In this document: positions 40,211 through 53,300 of the stretch, in pieces
Numbering within the stretch: the first letter of the stretch is position 1
Layout of the letters: the number at the start of each line of letters is the position of its first letter
Assembly (NCBI GenBank): GCA_025084515.1
Contig: JAJAGP010000018.1
Coordinates: 895,466 to 959,465 of the forward strand
From: Ancistrus triradiatus
Lineage: Eukaryota; Chordata; Actinopteri; Siluriformes; Loricariidae
DNA length: 64,000 nt
Direction: 5' to 3'
Notes under the pieces: generated by a model
Database searches by the model: none
What the model was told of the DNA's origin: nothing
Seen by the model: only the letters and a program-made list of their open reading frames with translations
Translations under genes and position numbers: made by a program

Positions 40211-43200
40211 AGTCCCTGCTTTACGATGTACAAATCCAGTGAATTTATCGCAAACCACGTAGGTTAATATATGTTCTCGACCACCTCAGAACTTGTCCAA
40301 TTTGGTTCTCAATGCATTTTGCCTACAAAAATTTGCCTCAATTCTCGTCATTTGCCTGGTACTCGGCGCACTTGCTTCAACTTGTATGAGTCGGGCCAGT
40401 ACACAGTGATTCAGTTTCACAATAGCTTTTTAAATTGTGTTTTTCTTTATTTTGACATGTACACTACTGTATTCTTAGTGCAAATTAGTCCCCATGGGTC
40501 CTAAAACAGTTAGCAATGTCAGCCAACTGAAAGGAAAACGGGAACTAGCAATTAGCATTAGCAACTATACTAGCTAGAGTTCACCAATAGAGTAAGTGTT
40601 TTGCTTTTACTTTTCACTTTCAATCCATGACTCACTAAATTACATGAGGATTTTCAACACGTTCTTGTAAAATAAGCTTTGTGTTAATCTAAGTGTTAAT
40701 GTGTAAGAGGCTCCTCTATGACACAGTACAGATTATATTAAACTGCCTTCCGGAACGAATTCACGACAAGAACCGAGGTAGCACTGTATATATCGGCATA
40801 GTGAATCGTGTATTCATACTGACCGTATTTCTTATTGAACAGTTCTTTCACTTGTTCACGCAGCAGGACCTTTTCACCCATACGACCCACGTCTTCGTCA
40901 TCTGTTCGAATCACATCATTTTGAGCAGCATAAACTATCAGCTCACTAATGAGGGACTTATTCAGTCTTCTGAATGGAGAAAAAAGGACCACGCTTACCG
41001 CTTATAGACGAATACGCCTTCTTCAGTAAGGTGATTCTTCGCGGCGCTGGCAACAAGAAGAAAATCTAGGTGTTAGCGCTATTTTTTCACCTTTAAATCC
41101 ACGTCCTGGCCGTCCTCCATCTTGGCTTCTCTGTCAGAGAGGCGGGGAGACTGTCCCTCATCCGGCCATTACGGGCCACGCGGCTCTATGGCCAAGCTAC
41201 CTGGGATAATCGCCCTGTACAGCATCTCCTCCCTCAGACTTGGCCCTACATTTGTCTGTTCTATGCCCAACCCAGCTGGAAGGTACCTCTGGGACTTTAG
41301 CCTGGGTCTCTATGCCCCACTTTTGTCGAAAAAAAAATTTCCAAGCCCCCATTCCAACACATAGGTATACATTTTATTGCTTCACTGTAAATGCTTTAAT
41401 TCACACAAAAACAGCAACTTCTTATGGAACGAAGCAAAATCAAGCGCCAAATCAGCTGTACAGTGTTACATGACATGCCTTACGTATCTTAAACAAGCCT
41501 TGCCTTGCTGTGCCCACCACAACAGGACCCCCCCAGAGGTCACGCCTCCACTTAGGGAACCACTGGACTAGCATTTTGCCCCACTTCTCCTCTTTCCCCC
41601 CCGCTTTTTTCTCTCATTTTTGTCCTGCCCAATTCCCCAGTCTTGGGGCGTCTACCCGTTGCAGGCGCAACCCCTCCGCTGAGTCAATTCATGACCGCTT
41701 CTTTTCTTTTCCTACGCATGCCATGTCCATCCCCCATTTGCCTGTGCCTCCAAAAGCCAAAAGGGCCACAGTTACCCCAGCAGGAGCCTGTGCAGTGCCC
41801 AGCCAGACCAGAGGCACAGCTGAGAGGCTTGAACACTGATCTCTGCAGTTTTGGGCTGGCAAAACATACTGCTGCACCACCTAAGGGGCCAATATCCACC
41901 CCATGTTTAAAGCAATACCCTTAAAATACTTACCCGGTTTAGGGATAAGTCCTTGGAAAGGCCTGCAAAGACAAAAAGGCAAAGCTGTCAATGTCTGCAG
42001 GCAGTTCGCATTTTCATTCAGTCTAATCCAAAACAAAGCAAGCACCCATTTCCGTGCGCTACTCTTACACCCGGAGCACCACTGCGTCTTATAACAAGTC
42101 ACCTCGTAATGGTGAAGGAGATCTTGTCGGCCACCGCCAGTATCCTCTCGAGGTTCTGCGAGCCAAAGGTGCAGGGCTTCCGGAACGGGATTCCCGGGGG
42201 CAAGCCCTCAATGATCACCGAACCAGGGTTGCTCTTGATTCTCTTGTAAGGCACTTGCACGGGATACTTGATCCCCAGTGCCTCGCCGTACTTCCTGTTG
42301 AACAGATCCTGGACCTGCTCCCTCAGGGTGTTGGCCAAGTCGATGCGAGACAGCTTAGCCTCGAGGCTATCTGCAAACGGGAGCAGGGATTCTCTAAATT
42401 GTACATTTTCATTGGAATTGGAATTGGAATATCCAAATTTGGAAAGAAAAAACAGCGCCTGGTCATGAGGTTACCTAAGAACGCAGGACGTTTGGAAGCA
42501 GGTCCCGGGTCTTCTGTCAGGGTGTCTTTAGGGTCGGGCTCTCCTACAACTAAGGATAAGAGATTGTCTCAGATACCTGTCTGGATGCTTTGAGCTCGCC
42601 AGAAAAACAAAGTCTAACTTCTCACCAAGTGGCCAGAGGACTATGACTCTTCATATTTTGGTGTGACTATAGCATTTTAATCTTTTTTAAATCTTTCAAA
42701 CTTCAGTTTAAATGAATTCAAAAGCTCTTATAAACAAAAAAAGCACTATTTTCACAAACTGTAAGGGTTTGGGAGCTGTCGTTTAACAGAAAACCCCCTA
42801 AAAATTTAGATTTTGTATAATTTTAAATCGTACTACTTAATTTTACTATAATACTACTATAATTACTACTACTATAATTACTATAATTACTATAATTTTA
42901 ACTACTCATTACATATTTATAAACTAAACATTGATTTTCAGGCAGTTTTTGCGACACCTTCACTTCAAAACAGTGAAATCTAACTTTTCACCATGTGGCC
43001 ATGGGGTACAGGGGTACGGTATGGTCTAAAAAGGAAAAAACATTCAGGAAATCTTTTTTTAAAGAAAACAATGTAGTATTGTTTTCACAAGTTGAAATTC
43101 TGGGGTTAGGGCTCGGGAGCCGCTGTTCCACAGAAAGCCCCTTACTCATTTAGATTTTTTAACATTACAAATTACAAATTACAAATAAAATTTTGAGCAT

Positions 43201-44317
43201 TACAAATTACATATTTATGCGTCGCACAACGATTTTTAGGTAATTTTTTGGCCACCTTTACCTCACAAGACTGAAACCTAACTTCTCACCATGTGGTCAT
43301 GAGGTACAGGGTTATGGCAGGGTCTAAAATGCAGGGGTGTGGAATAAATACGGCTCCACCTATGGATTACAGTTTAAAGGAAAATATCTTTTTAGAAAAC
43401 AATGTATTCTTTTCACAAGTTGAAATTTGGGAGCCGCCATTGGAATTTTTAACATTACACATTGCTTTTCAGGCAATTCTTGGGACACCTTTACTTCAAA
43501 ACAGGTACTAGTTTTGAATTGAAATCTACCTTCTCACCATGTGGCCATGAGGACCAGGAGTACAGGACGGTCTAAAATACCGGGGTGTGGCATAAGTAAG
43601 GCTCCACCTATGGATTACATCTCTTCATATTTTGGTAGTGACTGCAGAGCAGTTTTTTTAATATATATTTTGTATCTCATTATTCTTCTAAGATTCCCTA
43701 TAGTGGTACCTGTGTCACAAACCGGTTGCGTTGGCGGCTCATGCTTGAGCTGAGTTTCCGTTAACAACTCTGGCCTGAAATGCACAAAAAAATAATTTTA
43801 AGCATTTTTTTTTTCAGCAGTCAACTCAAAAGCAGCCCATCACAACTGAAAACACGCATTCTGAACCCACCTATTAATGACAAACTGAATGTGGTTACTG
43901 GCGCTGAGGATCTTGCGAAGTTTGGCCGCTCCGAAGCAGTTCGGTCTCCGGAACGTGATCCCGTCCGGCAGTCCCGTGATGTACAGGTCTTCGGGATACA
44001 TTTGGAACTTGGAATAGGGAACCTTCACTGGCTCGGGCAGGCCTAGAGCCTCAGCTAAAGAGGACAAAACGTGAACAAGTACTTAACTTGTTGATGACAC
44101 TTCGTATTTAGTCACTCTAGCTAACTTGGCTTTAGCTAGCATCACTAATGTACACTTGCACCTGAGACTTGAGGAACTCTGAAACTCGGAGGAAGGAATC
44201 CTTCGCGTAGACAAACACAGACAGTCAGAAAACGAAGAGCCGAGACGGGATCCGGGGCCGAGGATGGCTACCGGTAGAGATGTGGCAATACCATTTATAC
44301 CGCTTCTTTCTTTATCT

Positions 44318-44364
<47 letters not shown>

Positions 44365-47300
44365 TTCGTATATATTTCCGTAGGGTGGGCGTGGTTTTTA
44401 CTCGTTTTACGCATGCTCTGAGTTACAAGTCATGCAAAGCGCATTTATCCGAGCGCATGCTGCTTTGAAAGTCATAGTATTAGGCACGTGACTCCGGTGG
44501 ATAGCATCATTCGAGGGCACCCCTGGTTTGCCTGCGCTGCCACAGACTCCGCCCTCTAGACCAGTGTTTCCCAACCACATAAGTGTGCCGGGAGAAATCA
44601 TCAGGTGTGCCGTGGAAGATTCTCCAATTTCACCCGATTTGTACTCTAAGCGAGCGGCGTGTAGTAACAGGCAGAGCAATTACATTCTCTTCCACAAGAG
44701 GGCAGTAAGATATCAGCTTTGTGTTCAACTAAACAGGCCCAGGTTTCAGACTGAGTAAGTGAATGGAGTAAGTTGAGACTAGATTTTCATTATATTTCAA
44801 TTAATATACTTTTGGTGACCATGTTTTTGGTGGTGTGGCTTTTTTCGAATGTGAAATATGTGCCGTGGTTCAAAGAGGTTGGGAAACACTGCTCTAGGCA
44901 CAAAGGAAATCCAAAACTCAGAAGGTGAAATCCCCTGGGGTGGCGGAACACAGGTAAACAGGAACTTTCCCTTTACCTTGGCCCGACTTATGATATTTCG
45001 CCTTTTGGATTGGGAGTCCACTAATAAACATAAATCCACATTCAGCATAAACCGCACTCTGAATTTTGAAATCCGAATTTTTCCAGGCAAGCGATACATA
45101 GTACGATACTCTCTTGCACTCTGATGAGGAAGTCGGCAGTGCGTGGCAGTAGGGAGTCACTTGGCGGAAGTGAGGAGCGCTGGGAAACGTCGTGAGGAAA
45201 AGCCATGGTTGCGACAATATTCTTTTTGTTTTTCACTTTCAGTACATTATTCAATAAATGGCACGAGGTACTCAACACTTTATTACAAAACAAGCTTTGT
45301 GTTCATGATTTTGACCGACTGTAGCTTAATGTAAGTGTTAATGTGTAATTGGCTCCGCTATGATACAGCATAGGCTATATTAAGCTCATCAGTTCATGAC
45401 ACATTTAACTTACCATAGATTTGTCGGAACATATCCCCATCATAAATTAGGGAGCACTTCTAAAATAAAACTCCATTAAGGCATATAATGCCTTATACAG
45501 TGTGGATTTCCTGGGTGGAACGGATTCATTCAATTTACAGCATTCCTTATGGGAAAAATCTGCTCTTTTTTCGGTTCTCGACAAACCTTTTTGTCGGAAC
45601 GAATTAATGACGAGAACCGAGGTATTCATGTAAGCAGCCACTAAGTTCGACTACAGGTCCTCACCATATTTGGTGCTGAAGAGACTCTCCACTTGCGTCC
45701 TCAGCTGAAGAATCATCTCTCCGATGTCTTCTAGAGGAAAGTGCAGACGTCACAAAGACCGCCTCCAAAGCGTGTTCGGGTATTTCATAAACTGCGCCTT
45801 ACCTTCAACGACTCTCTTGAGCCCTTGCGCCGCGGACTTCTGCGCCAGGTCTTCGACTGGAGTTACACAAAAGGTCGTCAGTGATGCAGAGTGAGAAAGC
45901 GCCGGCTTTCGTTATGTGATGGCTACAACTAGTATAATTAGTCTCGACGCAGAGCCACTCACCTCTCGCTCACTCCGTTTGCATAAAGCAGACTTCAAAA
46001 TGGCGTAGCAAATTAAAGGAATTTGAACCAATTAAAACGGCGAATCACACACAACCAGCTGGACAGACTGAAGGGACTGTAGCTATAGGCGATAATGCTA
46101 ATTAACTTCGGGTTCGGGTTCGTTTTAGGGATTTCACGTACAAAGGAGAAACTACGAAAGGCGGATCTGGGGTCTGATTAATACCGGGATTCTCGTTGTG
46201 GCTGACGTCCAGCAAATGTTTTAGAACAGCAATTCAAATGGTTAAAAGAATGACTTTTGATCATGATCAGGCAAAGGGACTGGGCTGAAACAGGACTGAG
46301 GTCAGAAGGTAGCTGTATAACGATTCTTTCTGGTCACAATTCGATTCATTACTCGATTTTCTCACGGTTGTTTCTCTTCTGGTGCAAACGACGCAAAACA
46401 ACGCACATTTTCTCAAATACTTTTGTAAACAAAGTAGTTGGAGTATTCATTCCTGATTACACTGCCATCAACTGCAATTCCACTTCGGAACACCAGGGCA
46501 CGGCATCATACTCACAGACGCATATCCTGTTCTCAGTGAGAATCCTAATTGTTTTTAATTGCAGGGGACTGTTTTTTGTTTATTTCTTTATGCAAGAAAA
46601 GTATACGTTGTTTTGAATTGTTGTTCCTTGGAAATAAAAAACATGTTTTTACTTGGTTACTTATGTCCGTGGCTCCCAACCTTTTTTTTTCCTTGGAGCC
46701 CCCCATGAGTATCTGAGAAAACTTTGCATCCCTGCCAAATCTTAACTTTTTTCCAAAATTAACATCTCTCGGGTCCCATTTGTAGCTATAGCTGTAGCAT
46801 TTTTGTCTCTTTTAAGGATCAACATTTCGCTAAAATCAAACAAGCATTCAAAACAAATTTTTCAAAAAAAAAAAAAAGCTTATCAAACATCTTTTTACGT
46901 ATTTTTATCTTTTTTCCCAGTTAATTATTTTAATATTTTAATTTTATTTAACGTCTGCAAATTGTCTTTTGACAAACTCAAAGCACCTCAGAACAGACAA
47001 AGCCTCGCGCAACCCCTGCTCTATCTGGCGCCCCACGTTGAGCATTTTGTGTACAATTTTAAACCTAATGTTCCTAGTCATTTATTGTGATTGCAGGGGA
47101 CTAGCTTTGCTTTGACTAAAAACGTATAGACTTCAGAAATAAAAAAAAAATGTCTTTTATCAAATCTAAAATCAATCATCGTGAGAAAATCGAATCGTGA
47201 GCAGAGTATCGTTACACCGCTAATTAAAATAAATGACGAAGAAACAGATTTCAAACTGTAAACAAAATGTTCTATGGTAGCTTCATCATATATTAAATAA

Positions 47301-50300
47301 AGCATTCCTTTTTTACTTTCTGAAGAACAACAGTTCGAAATAATGTGTACTTTTCTTGTATAATAACTTCAACAAAGAGAAACTTTAGTCTCCTACAAGA
47401 AATTCGAAGTAGTGTTAAAAGCGTTTGGGAGCGTGACTCTTGATTAAAAATGTAACCCTCTGGCGTTCAAAAGATGCAATTGCATTAAATGGCGTAATAA
47501 ACAGAGCGCCTGTGACACTGTCAGTCCCTACGCCCCTAATTGGCTGGCTAAAGTGCTGGCAAAGACAAAATACCGAGGTGATGGGCTCTTGTGCCACCAG
47601 ACCACCCAATGGGATTTGCAAAAGGGGCATAAATGTACCTTCAGTACCAACTGACTAAAACAAAATTTGTTGGACATGAGCTTGCAAACAGGAAGGACAG
47701 GAAGGAAAAGGCGGAACACCGGAGTAGTAGTTAGGGGATGGTTATGTTACTCCTGTAACTATACCAGAGGGAGTTCCAGTGCCAAAGAGGAAAAGCGGTA
47801 GCAGTTACCTGCCAGTGGCTCCAGGGGGCGCCGGAGATCAGCCGTCACAAGGTCGGCCTGAGGCTCGCTCGGCTCCTCCGGGGATGCATTCGCCTCTGAA
47901 GGAGCTGAGGAGAGAGAACGATGGAGGAAGATTTATTACTATAGACAGTATATCATAACAAATATTCAGATAACAAGAACCTGATTTCCATTATTTCCTA
48001 TGGGCAAATCCCTAGCCCACGCTGTACATTCAAAACGATGCCAACAAAATAAAGCGGTACTTTTCTTGACTGGTCCTGCCTATTTTCTGCTGATTTGGTG
48101 TGTGAGAACATGTGGCACGTTTTCTAATGTACAGTGGTGCTTTGCAGCCAAGTTAGGGCGTCATTGCGGCTTTATAGGATATTTTCCCATGCAAAATCCC
48201 CGTTTCTTATTCATATTAAGGTGATTCTTCAATTAAGGGAACTTCTACGTCCCCAGGTTATAAAGTCATGTTAGAAATACATTATTACATACTGAATAGC
48301 TTAGGAAAAGCTACAAAAATATAATTCACGCCATCATAATCATTAGGATTTCCATTTTAAAATTTTTGTAAACATCGATACTTTGCTAGTTTTTCCCCTA
48401 CCCAGACTTTAAAACTTCTCTGCTTCAATAAAATGATAAAAAGTGAGCAATTCATTGAAAAATAACACAACGCGTGTCTTTATAATGACTTATAAAATGT
48501 AAAACACAACAAAATGTAACAATTGTGTTCGAATCTATACAACTGTTGCACATTTTACAATGTTCCAATCCCAGCTTTCAAAAGTGTTGTGTTTTTTTGG
48601 TGGTTAAATAAGATCTGGTTCGGATGATCACCTAATCAGCACAGTGGGGCAAAAAGGTATTTAGTCAGCCACTGATTGTGCAAGTTCTCCTACTTAGAAA
48701 GATGAGAGAGGTCTGTAATTTTCATCATAGGTACACTTCAACTATGAGAGACAAAATAAATCCAGGAAATCACATTGTAAGATTTTTAAAGAATTTAATT
48801 GTAAATCACGGTGGAGAATAAGTATTTGGTCAGCCACAAACAAGCAAGATTTCTGGCTCCCACAGACCTGTAACTTTCTTCTTTAAGAAGCTCTTCTATT
48901 CTCCACTCATTACTCATCTTGGCCATGGTTGAGTTTGGAGTCTGACTGTTTGAGGCTGTGGACAGGTGTCTTTTATACAGATAACGAGGTCAAACAGGTG
49001 CCATTAATACAGGTAACGAGTGGAGGACAGAAGAGCTTCTTAAAGAAGAAAGTCAAGGACACCACGAAGAAACTTGTAGAGCTGCACCAGGCTGGGAAGA
49101 GTGAATCTACAATAGGCAAGCAGGTTGGTGTGAATAAATCAACTGTGGGAGCAATTGTAAGAAAATGGAAGACGTACAAGACCATTGATAATCTCCCTCG
49201 ATCTGGAGCCCATGGGGTCCATCCCAGCCCATCCCATGGGGTCAAAATGATCATGAGAACGGTCAGCAAAAGTCCCACAACTACATGGAGGGACCTTATG
49301 AATGACCTGCAGAGAGCTGGGACCAAAGTAACAAAGGCTACCATCAGTAACACAGTTTGCCAGAGGATTGGGAGAATATCATGTGGTCAGATGAAAACAA
49401 AATAGAACTTCTTGGTAAAAACTCAACTCATCGTGTTTGGAGGAAGAAGAATGCTGAGTTGCATCACAAGAACACCATACCTACTGTGAAGCATGGGGGT
49501 GGAAACATCATGCTTTGGGGCTGTCTGCAAAGGGGACAGGACGACTGATCCGTGCTAAGGGAAGAATGACCGGGGCCATGTATCGTGAGATTTGAAGCCA
49601 AAACCTCCTTCCATCAGTGAGAGCATTGAAGATGGAACGTGGCTGGGTCTTCCAGCATGACAATGATCCCAAACACATCGCTCGGGCAACGAAGGAGTGG
49701 CTCCGTAAAAAGCATTTCAAGGTCCTGGAGTGGCCTAGCCAGTCTCCAGACCTCAACCCCACAGAAAATTTGTGGAGGGAGTTGAAAGTCCATCTTGCCC
49801 CAAAACATCACTGCTCTAGAGTAGATCTGCATGGACGAATGGGCCAAAATACCAGCTACAGTGTGTGCCAACCTGGTGAAGACTTACAGGAAACGTTTGA
49901 CCTCTGTCATTGCCAACAAAGTTTATGTACACAAGTAATGAGTTTTGAACTTGGTTATTGACCAAATACTTATTTTCCACCATGATTTACAATTAAATTC
50001 TTTAAAAATCCTAAAATATGATTTCCTGGATTTTTTTTTTCTCATTTTGTCTCTCATAGCTGAAGTGTACCTATGATGAAAATTACAGACCTCTCTCATC
50101 TTTCTTAGTTGGAGAACTTGCACAATCAGTGGCTGACTAAATACTTTTTTGCCCCACTGTAGGTTGTTAAGCAGAATCAGGTGTGTTTGTGCTGGAATTC
50201 ATCAGACACTGGAACGGAATTGCTGCCTTACAGGTAGAGATGTTGATTTTAAAAAAATCTGGAGCGCTCCCCTAATTTTTTCCCAGAGCTGTAACCTTGT

Positions 50301-53300
50301 TTTGTTTTTCACAATAAAGCCTTTGCTCGACATTGTATGGTCTGTCTGGCTCATGACGTGACCGTTCCTGTTCTGTATTCCTCTCCCTGCCTGTTTACGC
50401 ATGAGTAGACGTATTGTACAAACAACATTAAGCATTATGATGAAACCCAAACAGCGACGGGGAGGGGAGACGCTGAGTCGCAGAGCGCGGAAAGAAACCG
50501 AAAGCGGGATCTTTTCTCGTCCAAAGGCGGCTTTGATCCATCAAAGAGAGCAACATAAGCCAGCAAACCGCTTTTGTAAGGGAAACACGCTGGCTTTCCA
50601 AATAAAGGCTTGTGAACTATAGCGCTCCATTTCATATTCTGATACGTCTTGTTCTCTATCCAGCAATGAACCCAGGTCGAGCCTAGTCATGGTACAGCGT
50701 TCCAGTACCGAGCTATTTTTCTCCCTTAAGGAATAATGTAAATTTAATGAATCTATCCCAGACCCATAGAAAATCCACACAGTAAATCCATAATGCATTT
50801 ATGGAGTTATACTGTACAATACAGTCTATAGTACTGTATAATATAGTCTATAGTATTTAATATAGTCTATACTGCATCATAGCGGAGCCTATTACATATA
50901 CATTAACACGTACATTAACCTACATTTGGCCAAAATCATTAATATAACCTGTATTGTATGGTAAAGTGTTGAAATCTCATGCAATTTAGCAAGTAATGGA
51001 TTGAAAGTGAAAAGTGTTTCGAAAGGTTCCTTCAAAATCCACATCAAAACAAAAAAGTCACGTGACTGTCCCAAAAAAAAGGTTTCATGACATCACATTG
51101 TTTCGAAACGGTTTGGTATACGCGCAAGTGTAACCAGCTGATCTGAGTTCATGATGTTTTTACCCAGAATGCTTCTAAATGAGTGTCGGAAAATCTAATC
51201 ACTGATCCTAGAACTGTGATTAGTGTCAACATGACACGTTACATCATTGCCACACGCTCACGAACAAAAGAGATGCGAAGCAACGCAACTATTTATATAT
51301 CTGTGGAAACACATTTTTCACTATTCTCGTATTATTTTGCAAAGTATATAATTCACACAATGGAAGGATGTCGAAAAAGACCAACGTCTGCTGTCTGGGA
51401 TCATTTTGAACTGGTTCAAGACAAACAAGTAAAGAGACGGATGTTACTGCTAGACCACGGCTTGGACACTAGATGTCACTGTGGTGCGAGGAGTCGAACG
51501 TTTCACAAGCTCGAATCTTTTTCCGAATCATTTGGTTCATTTGCTTCAATCTGTCAAAAGCCCCACTTATGCCATCACTAGTGAAAAATAAAAGCAAAAC
51601 ACAGAACTCCAAGCGCTAGCATAGCTGCTAAGTTAACTGCAGCCTGAAAGTGCTCTCGAGGTTCAACTCCTTATTTCCTTTTGGTTGGCTCTTATAGCTA
51701 GCCTTTTTAGGACCTGTGGAGACGTAGCTGCACTAAGAATACAATACTGTAGATGTGCAAATCAAGAGAAAGACAACAAACACAGCAGAGATCTGCAGTG
51801 AAGAGACCTACTGTGAATCTGAATCACTGAATCACCGTGGACTGAATCATGAATCGCGAATCATGAATCGTGAGTCACGCGTCTCAACTCGAACAAGTTC
51901 AAACGATGAGAGCCGAGACCAATTTTCCTAGTCAAAATGCGTCGAGAACCGAATTCGACACGTTCCGAAAAGGTTGAGAACCGAGATGCCACTGTGTATG
52001 GGTTGAAAATGAGATGACAAAGTTCCTCCAGTGCAAAAGAGCCTAATTTGAATATCGCCACTGACCAAGTGGTCATGATGACTCCGCTCATTTGTGTATA
52101 CACGGCGTATCGTCTATTAACATGATGTACAATTTCTCTCTGCATGGAAACAGGCACACAAAACCCTTCTCATGTTCGAGCTCGGTCCTGATGGCAGGTG
52201 TGTGCACAGCAGGAACATAAACAATAAACAGAGAGACTGGACTGAACGCTTGACCTTGTTTACTCTTCGGTCAGAAAGAGTTGAAATATGGTGTAAAGGG
52301 ACTGCGAATAAGCGAGGAGGGGAAGAACAAACACATCTCAGACAAAACAGAAATAAAACAAAAGGAGCTTGCTACACCAAACCACGCCTTGAGGGCACAG
52401 GACCAGACACGGTGCATATCAATAGCGCAAGGAACAAACAATATCAGCACGGCGAGAAACCAAGCCTCGGGATAAGACACGTCACCTGATGAAGGAAATG
52501 AACAACAGTTGCTAGTACTCTGGCGACACGGATCGCTTCTGTTGCCTTAAATAGCTAGGGAAACTGAGAAGGCCCGTACCTGGTACAGTCACCTGAATGA
52601 TTTCCCCGTCAGGTGGTTCTGTTTTGATCTTTTTCAAAGGCATGATGTCTCCAGAAGGCCCTGAATTAAAAAAAAAACAACAAGGTAAAACAAGATGTAC
52701 ATCACGCACCACTACGGTCTGGGAGTATAACAGATGAAAATAGCCTTACCCGCTTCACACTCCGCCAAAGGGCTGACACAGGAGCTGGTGGATCTTAGAG
52801 ATTCAGACAAAACAAGAAGACGAGCAAAAATGAGCTGTTTTAGACTGTTTTTGGATTCACTCCAACCGAAAGCCTCCACAACCACAGCGGGTAAATGGTA
52901 TACAGTCTGACCTCGCCGACCTCATCTCTCGCCACCTGTGATGGCAGGACAAATTTACCTCAAAAAGCCACCAACTTTGCCTCTTGGCCTTGCCAAGCCT
53001 AAAACTTGACGAATGTCCTGCCAGCAATGAAATTCTACCCTGCTAAGCTGCCATGTTTCAGACCATCGGTAGGTGACACTTTAATCCTGATGTACAGCCT
53101 TTGTCTGTTATATAAGGAGGAGACTGCTCACTGGTTGAAACATGAATGGCACTGTAGCATAGAAGTCCTGCTCCGTCATTAGAAAGAACCAATCGGCATA
53201 TTAGTGAATATGCCAGAGAGGACAGAGGCATGCGCAGTAGTCAGAATAACCTTAAAAAATCATATTTTTCTGTGTTCTCTGAACCCAACAACCCAAGTAA

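Larger units (their letters stand above)
48605..50292. mobile_element. MITE split by Tc1 insertion
   Basis: 48605-48640 (agatctggttcggatgatca, cctaatcag) and 50162-50292 (ggttgttaagcagaatcagg, ctaattttttcccagagctg) are the two parts of one MITE end, separated by the 1.5-kb Tc1 element. Confidence 0.8.

Noticed and set aside
48929..49405. Active transposase gene in the Tc1-like element
   Set aside because: The transposase is split over three frames with a deletion between the N-terminal part and the first catalytic Asp, so it cannot encode a complete enzyme.
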